Assembly (NCBI GenBank): GCA_022385755.1 | Contig: MU278353.1 | Coordinates: 161,489 to 225,488 of the forward strand | DNA from: Trametopsis cervina | Taxonomy: Eukaryota; Basidiomycota; Agaricomycetes; Polyporales; Irpicaceae | Direction: 5' to 3' | Length of the DNA: 64,000 nt | In this document: one piece after another, positions 1 to 11,575 of the stretch | How the letters are laid out: each line of letters begins with the position of its first letter | How positions within the stretch are numbered: the first letter of the stretch is position 1 | Notes under the pieces: generated by a model | What the model saw: the letters and a program-made list of their open reading frames with translations, nothing else | Databases searched by the model: none | Told to the model about the DNA's origin: nothing | Position numbers and translations under genes: made by a program

Positions 1-626
1 TGCACGGCAAGGAAGAGCGTAGAAGCAAAGTATGGATGGGAAATCGAGAGGCAGAGGGGACAACTGTCCGTGAAAGGCAGGGTCTTTGAAGAGAAGTTCA
101 AGATGAGAGGTGTCCGGTCGAGAGAGCAGCCGAGACGGGAGAAAGAGACTTGAGAGGAGATGAGAGGCCAGAGGGATGAGACGAGAGATATAGGCAGGTC
201 GAGAGAAGGACAATGCGAGAGCGACCAGAGCAGAGAGGGATGGGACGAAAGGCCCGGGCGAGGCGTACAGCTCTCGTGGCCGGGTTTAGTCTTGGAGTCG
301 CAGGCTTGTGCATCAGAGGGATGCGCGCCGCGCGCACAATAGCAGTCAGTCAATGTCTTCACGTTAAAATATGACGATAAGGATGAGCAGAGGACACTGC
401 AGCAATCCTTCCACAAATCCCAACCCTGTCTGTGGAAAAGGACGTCAACGCTATGCTACGTAATAATCGAGAGCCTACAAATACACCTGTGGGGCGCGCG
501 ACCGACATTCCTTCGCATTTTATATCGGTGCTACGCCTTGAATGATATGTACTGTACAACACATCGTGGAGGCGGTTCAATGTGAGAATACTTGCATAGT
601 CGGTACACCTTCTTGTGACATTGGTG

Positions 627-646
627 TGACAGACGCGTCCGTGACA
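627..646 (+). promoter_or_regulatory. Conserved ACGCGT-centred promoter element, left SNF2 copy
   Basis: The 20-base sequence TGACAGACGCGTCCGTGACA is nearly palindromic, with ACGCGT at its centre and TGACA at both ends. It lies just upstream of the first ATG of the SNF2 pseudogene. The same sequence, reversed, stands before the intact SNF2 gene (60,087-60,106) and before the right-arm pseudogene (63,611-63,630). ACGCGT is the core of the MluI cell-cycle box bound by the MBF complex in yeasts. Regulation by an MBF-like factor here is inference. Confidence 0.45.
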
Positions 647-666
647 TCTACACACGGCGAACTTCA

Positions 667-2045
667 ATGTCTGCCTCCGACGACACAAATTCCATACCGG
701 AATCTCCAATTAGACTTTCTGTCACCAAAATCACGTCTCGCCTGCTCGTTCAGGAGCTACGACATACTCTGGTTGAAGTTGAGACCCTCATGGCGAACCG
801 ACGACTGCGAAAACGCCGTTCGAAAGAGTACGATGAAACTCCTGCCTCGTCGAAAACTATACGCCTTCGTTAGCCAAGAAGAAGCAGACGCCTTCGGACT
901 ATACTGGCTTCGAGGAGACGGCGGAGACCATAGCAAAGAAGGCGAAGGAGGATAAGAAAGCAGTGAGTCCGTCGTTCGCAGCGTCGTACAACAAGTGACA
1001 CAGAACCATAGTACACATTTCTTACCCCTCCTCCAGCCCTCAAGCACGTCCTTCTCCTCACTCGCCAATAAGCTCGCGGCCTCCGCAGACTCCGGCTCCT
1101 ACAAAGCGCTGTCCGACATCTCATCGCAGCCCTCGCTGATCCGGAACGGTGGAATGAAGGACTACCAACTGCGCGGGCTCTCGTTTCTGGCGCATGTGCA
1201 TGACAGCGGCATGAACTGCATCCTCGGCGACGAGATGGGCCTCGACAACGTCTGCCCGCTCTTCGTCATCCGCACCTGGTAGCGCGAGCTCAAACATGGC
1301 TCCCCTCCTACACCCCGCATCTCCACGCGCAAGAATCCGAGTGCACGCGTCTGAAGCTCGCAGTGCGCGCCGGCACACTTACTTCTGTGTGACGACATAC
1401 GAGGGGTATAGCACCTAGACGAAGGCCACCGCATCAGAACGCGCAAACACGGATCATGTACAAATAACACAGTACGGCTCAATATACCGGCTCATACTGA
1501 CGGGCACACCCGTGCAGAACAACCTCGTCGAGCTCTGGGGCCTTCTGCACTGGCTATCTTCACCTCACATACTGCACGGGCCTTCCACGACTTGTTGGTA
1601 TCAGGCAGTGCACGTACGCGCTGCTATTCCTCGCTGCCACAGAGAAATAGCTCATGACGTTCTTGCCGATGAGCGAGTTGTAGCGGTCTTGGACGTCTGG
1701 GCTGAACGCGCCGGTGGCAATGGGCAGGGGTACGTACTATGACTACGTCTACATATTGCAGTGGTGCTCAGACACGAACTTACTTTGACTTCTATCACCA
1801 GTCGTCCATGCAGATTGTCGCGGGCTATCGAGCGCAGGCGCGAAACGGATGCCTTTGTTTTCGTGCCCGCATCACCAATGGGAAGAGTGTGGCGGTATGC
1901 TCTTCAGGTGCGTACATTCATTGTGTGTACGTGTAGCAAGATATCGAACGCGAACTTTGTAGATGCCGGACATGCCAAGCGCATATTGCGAGGAATGTCT
2001 ACCGCCAGGCCAGACACATGCAATCGGCGACACCATTCCTGAAAT
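667..2045 (+). pseudogene. SNF2-family ATPase pseudogene, left-arm copy
   Basis: The start (MSASDDTNSIPES) matches the N-terminus of the intact SNF2-PHD gene at 56.4-60.0 kb. Further recognisable pieces follow: the MKDYQLRGLSFLAH segment near 1,155-1,200, a DEGHRI remnant near 1,420, and the TGTPVQNNLVELWGLLHWL segment near 1,500-1,556. Part of the PHD-finger region lies at about 1,740-2,040. The gene cannot work. Walker A is deleted (GDEMGL runs straight into DNVCPL near 1,230-1,260), a TAG stop follows at about 1,280, several frameshifts are present, and the whole helicase C-terminal half is missing. The right-arm pseudogene shares the Walker A deletion but not the TAG stop. Function: none expected, except possibly as a transcribed relic. 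Confidence 0.85.
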
Positions 2046-2362
2046 GTGAGTTCTCCTGCTCGATAGCTAGTGTTAATTCTTTCTTCATGCCTATGCGCCA
2101 TACTGTTATCAAGGCTCGTTCTGGGCTGAGGCGAGGCGCGGTTTTGTTTGGGAGGACAATGATTCGCTTTCTCTGGCGTTGTAATATAGAATATAATATG
2201 ATATACCCGGAATCGTGCCACGATGCTGAGTTGAATCACGCTCAGACCTGCGTTCGGAATCGAACTTGGAACTCCTCTGATGGCTGTGCACAGTGTATGT
2301 AGCACTTGCATGCGGTAGGTGCATCCTCATATTTGTCTATCCTCCCCTTTGACAGTGCCTAG

Positions 2363-3682
2363 ATGAGTGATAGCGATCTTCAGCTGTACGAATGGTCGGA
2401 GGAGGAGTTACAAATCCCCATCGACCGACGATACAAGCTGTACAGAGATTGTCTGGTTCGTCACAATCCTGCCTATGTTGCACGGCACTGATGGCATGAA
2501 CATTGAACAGGATTACTGGAAGCGCATACGGTCTTATCACGATGAGAATGGTACGCTGCTGGTGCTGAAGTCCGTTCGAAATGAGCACTCTGCAGAACTC
2601 CACGTTTTGCGGTCTTTGCTGGCCATCTCATCCAGTCACAACTATACAATCCCGGCAGAGATTATTCCATGTGACAAGACCAGTATTATTGTAATGCCGT
2701 TTCTAGAGTCAATTATATATATCCCATGGTATTCTGTGGACACTCTGATGGGCGTTCTCCAGCAACTGTTGCAGGTGAGGAAACCTCCATGCTTTGAACC
2801 TCTACTCATCAAGTGCAGGGCCTTGAGTTCATGCACGAGAATGGGATAGCACACTTTGTAAGTGCACATATTCATAACGCCATTGTATGCTCTATAAACT
2901 GCGCACAGGACATCCACCCAGATAACTTGGTGGTCTGCCACGAACCACCGCTCCCGACATCCCCATTACCTGCGCAAGTGTCAAAGTGCTACTTTATTGA
3001 TTTTGGCAGTTCAAAGCAACTCTTACCCCCACCGAGAGGGAGCCACGGAGATATTTGTGTTCCCTTTATGCCATTTGGAGGCCATTTTGTACCTCCCGAA
3101 GGTGGAGAGAAGGTCAATCCCTATGCATATGACATATACAGCATGGGACGAAGTGCTCGGAACATATGCCAGGTGAGCATTCTATGTCATATTCAGTGGG
3201 TACATTGATTAAGCCTCGACCATTCATGGAGATGGCAAGCTTTTATGCGCTGCATGACCAGAAAATGGGGCGTGTTCGGGTCCCTCCAGCGCTATGGGAG
3301 TTTTGCGAGATACTGGCAACCAAGAATCCAAGGTCGCGTCCTACCGCGACTCACTCGCTCAAGCTTCTCCGTATTGCATGGTATTGGAACAAGATGACGC
3401 AATGGCTATATTGGTTTGCACCTTATCAACTTGCGTGAGTTTCAGGTTTACTTCACGTGCATTTTGATGCGTCTGCTTAGCACCTTTGAGGGCAGGGACG
3501 TGGTCAATTTGTTTGGGTGGCGACACGTGGTCTGGTTGATATATTCGATGAAGACGCGCAGGAGCAACCGACGACCAGTGCAGGGGATGCGGCGTGTCCA
3601 AGTCCCATATATTTATCGACTGATCTTCTTCACATGCTCAGCATTACTTCACTCTGTCCTGCCTCTTTACCTGTGCCATTAG
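2363..3682 (+). CDS. Fungal protein kinase-like domain protein, left copy
   Basis: A six-exon model is phase-consistent and gives about 355 residues: 2363-2455, 2511-2774, 2819-2857, 2909-3172, 3214-3434, 3496-3682. Kinase features seen are a VLKS segment with a candidate ATP-binding lysine, the catalytic loop AHFDIHPDNLVV (equivalent of HRDxxxxN, with Asp and Asn present), the metal-binding segment FIDFGSS, and a VPPEG segment where APE normally lies. No glycine-rich loop is obvious, so nucleotide binding may be atypical. Proteins of this type are greatly expanded in Agaricomycetes; substrates are unknown. A second copy lies inverted at 60,553-61,873, and an exon-1 remnant near 56.1 kb. The last exon is the least certain: another acceptor would end the protein sooner. 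Confidence 0.7.
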
Positions 3683-3879
3683 TGATAGTACAATTCGCAA
3701 TAGATACAGTGAAAGTGAAAATACGTGTTTATTTGGCATACGGCTTCAAGCAGCATGGCTGCTTGCACAATGGTATATCGCAATATTGTGATGTAATTGC
3801 CACGCGAGATGCTATTCCGTGTAGTGTCACTCGAGTCAAAGTATCGGGATGGACATTCTCGCCATTGGTTCTCTCGCCA

Positions 3880-4440
3880 CAGGATACACACGTTAGAGGG
3901 AACTGCAAGAAAAGAAGCATCTTCGAGTATGGCACCATCGGAAAGAGATAGTCCGCGTGATAGCAATACACCGGATAGCAATCGCTCTGATAGAGGTAAA
4001 CAACACAGCGGATTCCTCGCGTTACCTATGAAGAATTGTAACTTTATAGACAGTGAAAACGTAAGTTGAAAAGTAGTGCGCACCTCGAAAGTAGAGCAAG
4101 ACGACCTTTGGGCTGTCCGTTACGCGGTGCAATGGTAGTGCTCGCCGCAACAAGAGTCACACATTACCGCCCTCAGCCGGTTGGATCTCTTCACAAGATA
4201 TTGTTTTCCTGCGAGTAAGTGTCCTTGTTCAAGTCCCAAGAACGAGCTCCTGGAGGAACATGGCCTTCTTTCGCGCACCATCATAAGACACTGCACATCA
4301 AGACTTAATGATTGGCAAGAAAGTCGTGAAAAATGTACACCAGCCTTGTAAGCCCACAGGGTAGCGAAAATTGATGAATGAATGCAGCCAAAGCAAATCG
4401 CTGTCCTTGGACGTCTTCCAGGTGCGTTCGGACAAAACAT
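3880..4440 (-). pseudogene. Truncated alpha/beta hydrolase pseudogene, left-arm copy
   Basis: On the minus strand this matches the N-terminal third of the intact hydrolase at 53.5-55.0 kb: the YKAGVxFSR and DVQCLMMV segments near 4,290-4,350, then FFIGNAGNP-like and ERLLSGV segments near 3,980-4,040. After roughly ASFLAVPS the match to the hydrolase stops abruptly. It continues with sequence (FPLTCVSCGE...KPYAK, about 3,730-3,910) that in the right arm lies beyond the hydrolase 3' end, at about 55,840-56,020. A deletion of about 1.5 kb therefore removed the GHSLGG nucleophile region, the rest of the hydrolase and the neighbouring hypothetical gene. Frameshifts also occur upstream. It cannot encode an active enzyme. 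Confidence 0.75.
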
Positions 4441-7030
4441 ACAAGGTGCTCAGTTTCGGAGTTGCTCAAGCAGACCATAAAACCGACCTGGACGGTTCAG
4501 CATGCTTGTCGCGGTCGTCTTCGTGAAGGAGCAGTGCTATGCTACGACCATGAAATAGCCCCCTTGACGTTAAAAGAGTTGCGAGGGAAGACGTGCCATG
4601 ATGATGATGGTTAGGTTGAGGTCTTTGCTCCCTCATTATCGAACTAAGTGCTCACTAATTGAAGACATGGTGGCGATAGCATTGTCAAAGCTGCATGCAC
4701 TATGTGAGCCGTTATCTGAACTTGGCGGTCATAACGTACCGTACTGTGGCTAGCGAACATTGCGATCACATAGACGCCAGTCTTTGTGGCGCTGGTTCAT
4801 ATCACGTGTACAAGAGGACGCTAGTCGGGAGTTGTCCTTCCAACTTGTGATCATCCTTGACCGACATCTCACCCTCATCTTCGGGGCCTATGGCGAAAAG
4901 AAAGTTCAGACCATAGATTAGTTTGTGCGCAGACACACTGTTGCAACCCCAGTTTCCATCTCACCTCGACCTGCCGCAGACTGGCACCCTCCCTTTTCAA
5001 AATATATCCATAAAGTGCCCTTCGGTTGCTTACCCGTATCGGTATCACTCCCGGAGACACGCTTTTCAATGCGACTTAGTCAGTTATCGGACCGGCCTAC
5101 GGATTTGGAGGGTTACATGCAGTGAGTTTGTCCACATGATACTGCAAATTTTACAGCACTGTTCTCCGTACTAGAGCTATAACGGATACGTTTTGGCAAT
5201 GATACATCTTTGCGATGGACACAACGGGTCATCTTTTGGATATTAGATCTCAAGGTTTATGAACATGGCCTCTTAATCACAATCGTGGGATCCTGCTAGG
5301 TCATCAAACAAGGAAGTGCTCCAACTGCAGAACTGCAGAAGGATTAGTGCGATATCCTCCTTTCGATGTCTACGGGGTCCCTGTCGCGGATTTGGAGCGC
5401 ACGAATTGCACCGTGCATGTATACAATCTTAGTGTGGCCAAACCTCCGAAACGTTCCATTATGCAGAATCATCGCTCAACCTCCTCCTACCTTTCTTCCC
5501 GGCCCACGACCACCGATGTGTGATGAATCAATCATATCGAGTTGCGTAGCACTGGGCGCACACCGCATCAGGGACCACACTGCTTTTCTGACATCCAAAT
5601 GACTCTTGGGATCTGCAGCTTCTGGTGCTTCTGCCCAAGACACTCGGTCATATCTCGTCATTGTGGCCGGCGCCACCAATTTTTACTTGTCATTCATGCC
5701 TGTCGGTCGTACTGCGTACAGTGTGAGGCTTGAACCTTGAAGGAACTAGATCTTCAGTGCTGTGAACTGTCCTTGATCAACGTCATCGCTACGATGCACG
5801 TTGCGCCGAGGACGGTCGGGACGCTCAACTGGTACGTACATGACCTTCGGGACGATCCGCTGCACTAGTGCTGATTTCGCTACCTCTCTATCTGTATTTG
5901 CTATAGCTGAGTCGTTATGGTTCGAAACTGCGATCTTCATACCCACGATGCTCTGGCCACCAAGGCGTATAGACCGGTATCATAACGGCGTATCAACATG
6001 ATCCATAGAACTGATACCCACACGGCAACCTTGCTTTTTCGATATGCAATGGGCTCTTGCATTCCTCCGATTCACCGGATGGGCAACGTTGCGACCTTAC
6101 AGTACGTCTTTCAACCAGAACCGTCGAAGACTCAGCAGTTTCTGGTTGTATCATACGTACAAACCTACCAGGTCAGCGGGAATCTCGTACCGATTCTTGA
6201 CAAACGACACGAACAGCTATCCCAGCGCAGTACGCCTCAGATGCGAAATACTCCGGTCAGTTCACTATCATTGGTATTGGGCAGGTCCCGGACGGTACTA
6301 GCTTGCGAGCTGTCAGTTTGCCACCGAAGTTCATGTATCTGCAATACCTGACTGGTTCACCGGTGGTTGACCGGCTGGTAGCCGCACAGCATGACGGCCA
6401 TCTACGAGCACTGCACAATAGAAACCGGGCTCGGAACACGTTCCCCGAGGCTTCTGTGCCAACCGATGCGAGCCACGGACGTTGCGAGCACAGTACTATG
6501 CAGTAAGATAGATTGTACGCAATGGAAGCTGTAGTGCAGCCAATGTGCGACCGTCGAGTGCACTGCTATCTGACAGAGTACACGTACCTACCTGCTTGAC
6601 ACTTACGAACTGGATCAGCCTTGCTGTGTTCTATTCTCAGAGGAGACAGTCAGCCAGTCATGGGAGTGTTGTTGCGTGAGACGTAGTTCAAATGGCCACA
6701 TTGTATGACGGTCATTCTAAGCGTAATAGGATGCACGCTTACCAAGGACGCGCGGACACTATAGACACATGTCACAAACATACGTTATCATTTTCTCTAC
6801 CATGTTTCCCGCGTTCCTCACCGAAATGCGTTTCTCTGGACACGCACCCAGCGGAGGAGTGATATGATTGGGTTTGATCAGTTTGATCGACGACCCAAAT
6901 GCGGAACAGACACGCTCCAGCACGCATGTGCGTCACCAGCCGAGTTACAGCAGCGCGAGTTTGCCCAACGCAGCCTGCGTCACCTCTCGCATTCGACCCT
7001 CTACCATCTTGAATACCCCTCGGCACACCG
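4441..7030. other. Gene-poor stretch, no supported gene
   Basis: About 2.6 kb with only short open frames, none with a recognisable domain or a consistent exon series. A few short stretches on the plus strand (around 5,620-5,730 and 6,250-6,370) read like decayed exons, for example a segment IIGIGQVPDGTSLRAVSLPP, but they are separated by stops and I could not link them to a family. The right part probably includes the upstream region of the phosphatidylserine synthase gene. Confidence 0.5.
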
Positions 7031-9536
7031 ATGTCGCTATCGCATCCGGACGAAGGAGAACACTCGACGACCTCGCCTGTGTTCTCGCCAGGCGAAGAGT
7101 CGGACCAGCCGACGCCAATTGTAGAAGCGCCGGAACCAAAACCTGGACTGGACGGAACGCCTGTGCGATGTAAGTGCCAGTATTTGTCTGAGCTGAAGGT
7201 CGGTTGTAAACGAAGGGACGGTGGTGCTGAATAGGGTTCGACGTGGGTATGCTCTGCACTTGGGGGGACAGAAGCTGATGGGCTCGTTCACCGGCTTGTA
7301 GGCTAATAGACAAGAGCCATATACCCGTATAACACCGTTTCAAGAGAAGCATGACACGAGCATTGAGTACGTTTTGCGGTGGTTCATTATCCATATGAGG
7401 AAAACTTGAACCCCTTCGTTGCAGATTCTTCTACAAGCCTATAACACTTTCGGTGCTTGGCGTTGCGCTAGCGATCCTCGCATATGTTGCCACTACGCAG
7501 GACGTACTTGAGGAGGGAGGGGACAAGAGACGAGTGTACGTTTGTGCTTCATACACCTCCCGCTACTTAATGCCAACGGAATTGCAGTGGTGCATACGCC
7601 GCGATCGCAGGTTTCCTGCTGTTTGGAATTATTCAATTCAGAGACGGGCCCTTCATCCGCCCGCACCCAGGTTAGTCCCCCCACGCATCCTAGCACCCTC
7701 ATGCTGAGGTATACCCACCCTGGCTAGCATTCTGGCGTCTCGTGCTCGGGATCAACCTCCTATACGAGCTCGCGCTCGTCTTCCTGCTCTTCCAAGACCT
7801 CGACTCGGCGCGCGCGATGATGAAATACATCGACCCGAACCTCGGGAGGCCGCTGCCGGAAAAAAGCTACGCGGAGAACTGCGAGTTCACACCGGTCAAC
7901 ATCTGGGTACGTCTATCTATCTACCCGCCGTGCTGTCCATCTCGCCATCCATCTCGCTCTGCTAAATCCGTGTTTGTCGTGCGATGGATGGACACAGAAC
8001 GCGATCGACATCTTCTGTCTCGCACACGCCCTAGGCTGGTTCGGCAAGGCCCTGATCCTGCGCGATTACTGGTTCTGCTGGGTAAGCCCTCACCCGCGCG
8101 CATGTCGTGCGTGCATGTGTGTGTACGCGACGCTGACGCACGGCCCCCGGCTAGATTTTGAGCATCGCGTTCGAGTTCGCGGAGTACTCGCTGCAGCACC
8201 AGCTCGCCAATTTTGCAGAGTGCTGGTGGGACCATGTAAGCCGTCCTACCTCTTTTTCTACCCGTGCCCGTGCCCGCGCGAGTCTGCCCACCGTGGCGAC
8301 GGCAGCAGCGGCACCCGGGTCTCTGGCCCCGCCACAACAACCGCTGACTGCATGACTGACTGATGACGCTGTGCGCAGTGGATCCTCGACGTCCTCATCT
8401 GCAACTGGCTGGGCACCTACCTCGGTACGTGGTCGGTCATCACACCCAGACTAGGTTTCATTATGCTCACCCGGCGACCTAAACGGCCAATTTAAACTCT
8501 AAATTTGTCACGCTCGCTCGCTCGCGATCTACAGGCATGAAGACATGTCAATACTTCGAAGTAAAGGTGCGTCACTCCATTCCATCATGACCCCGGGACT
8601 ACACACGCGCGCACGTTACTCCGTCGTCGCGGTCCTGGGAATATCTGCTGCACACGCTCACTGACGTTTCGCGCCTCTTGAAAAACCGTCCGCATCCTCG
8701 CTTCTCGCGTCTTCGCGCCGCTTTCTCGCCCGTGCAGCAATACACCTGGCGCGGATTCCGCCAGACGCGGGGTCTCCGGGGGAAGGCGCGCCGCGTCGTG
8801 AGCCAATTCTCGCCAGCAGACTGGACGACGTTCAAATGGGAGGGCACAGCCGACTTTACGCACTACCTCACCGTCGTCCTCCTCCTCACCGTCTTCCTCG
8901 CCGCGGAGCTCAACCCGTTCTACCTCAAGGTGCGTCTCCCGCCTTTTTTTCATTACCCAAAAAAAAAAATTCTATTTGGGATTTGGGCGGGCGGAAGGCC
9001 AAAAGACGAACGGAAGACTGATTGACTGACGGCGTGGCGATATCGTGGCGTTTACAGACCCTGCTATGGATGGAGCCCGAACACCCATTCGTCATCGCCC
9101 GCCTCGCCGGCGTGTTCCTATGCGCGCTGCCCGCAGTGCGCGAGCTGTACCTATACACGGGCGCCCCAAAGTACGTCCCTTCCTCCTCCCGTCTTCCGAA
9201 CACGAATAACTATTACTCATTCACAGACGGGCGGTGCGCATGGGCCAACACGCGTGGCTGCTAATGGCGACGATCGCCACCGAGCTGCTCGCGATCGCGA
9301 AATGGTCCAAGGGGCAGTTCCACGAACCGCTCCCGCGCGCCGTGCAATGGGCATGGACGCTCGGCGCAGCGTTGTTGGTGCTCTATCCTACTGTCGCCGT
9401 GCGTTTCCCTGTTCATTTTGTTGCGATCGAGCGTGGGGGTGCTGACGAGGGTTTCGTGGGCATGCAGTTCGGGATACCCGTGATCAGGCGGTATTTGCGC
9501 CGTCAGTCGCGGAAGACGAAGCCCAAGGCGCAATAA
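7031..9536 (+). CDS. Phosphatidylserine synthase, base-exchange (PTDSS) type
   Basis: This ER membrane enzyme family makes phosphatidylserine by exchanging serine for the head group of an existing phospholipid. A fully phase-consistent 14-exon model gives 461 residues: 7031-7169, 7235-7242, 7302-7378, 7425-7535, 7588-7670, 7728-7906, 7998-8081, 8155-8235, 8379-8424, 8535-8566, 8738-8929, 9058-9170, 9227-9398, 9468-9536. Diagnostic family blocks are [33 protein letters not shown], the signature [18 protein letters not shown], and LGMKTC, followed by several membrane segments and a basic tail. Human PTDSS1/2 carry the same blocks in the same order; the yeast CDP-diacylglycerol enzyme Cho1 does not. 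The first ATG precedes an acidic, Ser/Pro-rich, probably cytosolic N-terminus. Exon 2 is only 8 bases, supported by phase and protein continuity but not by transcripts. Confidence 0.93.
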
Positions 9537-10151
9537 CCGTGCGCGCGTGCGTCTGTGCCTGTCCGCCTGCGGTTCGTTCGTTCCCGGGGGTCCATGCCTT
9601 TAGACGTAGTGATGGAGAAGGAGAAGAGAGGACCGGAGGGCGGTGCGTGCTATCGCCGCGCAATCACAACGCCTGGCAACCTCGGAGTGAGTTTAGAGTG
9701 GCAAAGGAAGTCGGCCCTGGTGATGCGTTGCGTTGCGTTGCGTTATGACTTCATGTTCTGTTATGTGCTCGTGCTGTGTTGTCGTCGCCTTCATTTGCGT
9801 CGATACAGTGAATGTTAATGTTTAATTTTCCATCCCCCTTATTCCCAGATCTCCCGCCCGTCCGGTGTTGTAATGCAGATGGCAATGGTTAACGCAATGC
9901 AATGCGATGGCGTGCGCAGGGACGCCATCACGCTTTGTCCTTCGTGTCTGACACGCTGACGGGAGGACGATCGTGCCTGGGAGCACATCACGACGCCCGG
10001 CACATCGATTGGACGGGCAGGACGACGACGCTGTGCTGCTGTGTTGTGCACGGGCAGATATCGCTCGACGTCCACCTCTCATTGGCTATGCGGGGATGGA
10101 AGGCAAGCGACCGAGGACGGAAATCGAATCTATCATGCATCATTGTCTGTC

Positions 10152-10200
10152 CTGTTCAATTCTGTTCTTGTTCAATTCTGTTCTTGTTCAATTCTGTGCA
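10152..10200 (+). repeat. 16-base direct repeat, about three copies
   Basis: The unit TTCAATTCTGTTCTTG occurs twice in full and then partially, ending in TTCAATTCTGTGC. It lies in the gene-free stretch downstream of the phosphatidylserine synthase gene and is pyrimidine-rich on this strand. It has no spacer structure, so it is not an array of CRISPR type. Confidence 0.8.
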
Positions 10201-10279
10201 CAGGCAAGGCACGGTCAGCAGATTGGGTTCAAAGTTGGCCAGCCATCCATCTGTTCGAGGGGATGGATCGCCCGGAGGA

Positions 10280-10336
10280 GACAGCCAGCCAGCCAGCCAG
10301 CCAGCCAGATGGTGGAAAGGCAAGGCAAGGCAAGGT
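10280..10336 (+). repeat. Adjacent CAGC and GGCAA microsatellites
   Basis: About six CAGC units are followed after a short gap by three to four GGCAA units. Both are simple-sequence tracts typical of replication slippage. Confidence 0.8.
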
Positions 10337-11457
10337 AAGTACCCGACGAGCGCACCCTCGGCATCGGCATCTACATGCACTGAGAACGCCGACCGGTGTC
10401 TTTCTGCTTCACTTAAGATACCTACCCCACATCCATCCATCATACAGGACAGGACAGGACATCTGTGCACGCGCCCCGATGCATAGAGTTTGCGCGGGCG
10501 GCGGCTTGGAATATGCGCGAGGCACCCGCCGGGAGCGTGGAGATTGTGCGGCGGAGGTGCGTAGTGCAGCACGTTATATTTGGGCGACGATGCGAGAGAT
10601 GGAGTGGACACTGGGCATTGGACCGCCGGCAGAGCGGCGTTTGTCCGCTCGCGTCCCGCCCCCGCCGTCCTTGTCCTTGTATGCGCCTACGTTTCTCCGT
10701 TTCCGTTTTTCATGTTCGTACTCCAACACAACAGGCACTCGTTATTGTCATTATCATTAGCATCGTGCTGCGGGGCCGGGCTACGTGAACGGCCAGCGCG
10801 ATCGATTCGATAGCACCGGCGTGCATGGTACGCTACTAGGAGGGTTAGGTGATAAATGGCAGGAGGGGCACGATGTACGGTACGATATACGATATACGAT
10901 ACGTGCTGTTATCCATATCCATATCCCTATCCTCGAATCACGGTCAGACCTCACGATGCGATGATCGCAAGCGGGAGAGGAGTACGCGGGAGGAGTGCAT
11001 ACATCCAACGCCTGCAATGCAATAAATGCAGTGGGAGGAGTTCACGATTGGACCGCCGGGAGATCGTCGACGCCCATGTTGGCTATCAGACCGGCATCCC
11101 GGTAGAACGCCCCGAGGACAAAGTAGAGTACCTTTATCCAACCGTGCTAGTGCTAAGAGGTTCGCGGGTACCGCTTTGAGTGGTGCGTGTAATTTACACG
11201 TACAGGGCTGGTGGGCGGTCCCACCGCGTAACGCGGAAATGAGCAGCGTGTGCCCAGCTCCTTGTCTTCGCCATGCCAGCCCTTGCCTCACCTCGCCGTG
11301 CCGGGCAGGCAGGCAGGCACACACGTATGCCCTGGATGAACGACGAAATAGGGAGTGCGAGCGAGGGTCGGGGATCATGGCACCTGCCTGCCTGTCTGCA
11401 ATCTACGGAGCTTGTTCTACGAAAACGACTAAACCAAACCGTATATGATGCCCTGAT

Positions 11458-11575
11458 AGCATAGGATAGGATAGGATAAGACAGGGCCCGGCGGTCTGTG
11501 GCTGCTCCTGCCGTTTTGGCTCTGTATGGATTGGCTACGTATGGATGGGATGGGATGGACGGGATGGATGGGATG
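11458..11575 (+). repeat. AGGAT and GGGAT microsatellites
   Basis: An AGGAT tract near 11,462-11,480 and a GGGAT/GGATG tract near 11,540-11,575 lie about 60 bases apart. Both are purine-rich on the plus strand. Confidence 0.75.

Larger units (their letters stand above)
250..4400 (+). repeat. Left arm of a large inverted segmental duplication
   Basis: Read on the plus strand, this block carries in order an SNF2 pseudogene, a kinase-like gene and an antisense hydrolase fragment. The reverse complement of 53.8-64 kb carries the same genes in the same relative order and orientation. Non-coding sequence matches too: the stretch around 270-440 is found reversed at about 63,830-64,000, and the spacer at 2,130-2,350 is found reversed at about 61,860-62,040. 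Matches are interrupted by point changes and indels, so the duplication is not very recent. The arm lacks the intact SNF2 gene and the hypothetical gene that sit in the right arm. Boundaries are by eye, within a few hundred bases. Confidence 0.85.

Noticed and set aside
2236..2280. GTTCGGAATCGAACTT as a possible tRNA T-arm
   Set aside because: No acceptor stem, anticodon arm or A-box is found at the right spacing, and the same spacer in the other arm copies does not keep it.
9902..10760. Two overlapping plus-strand frames of 194 and 239 codons
   Set aside because: They run through CAGC, GGCAA and 16-base repeats, so the open frames come from repeats rather than from coding constraint.
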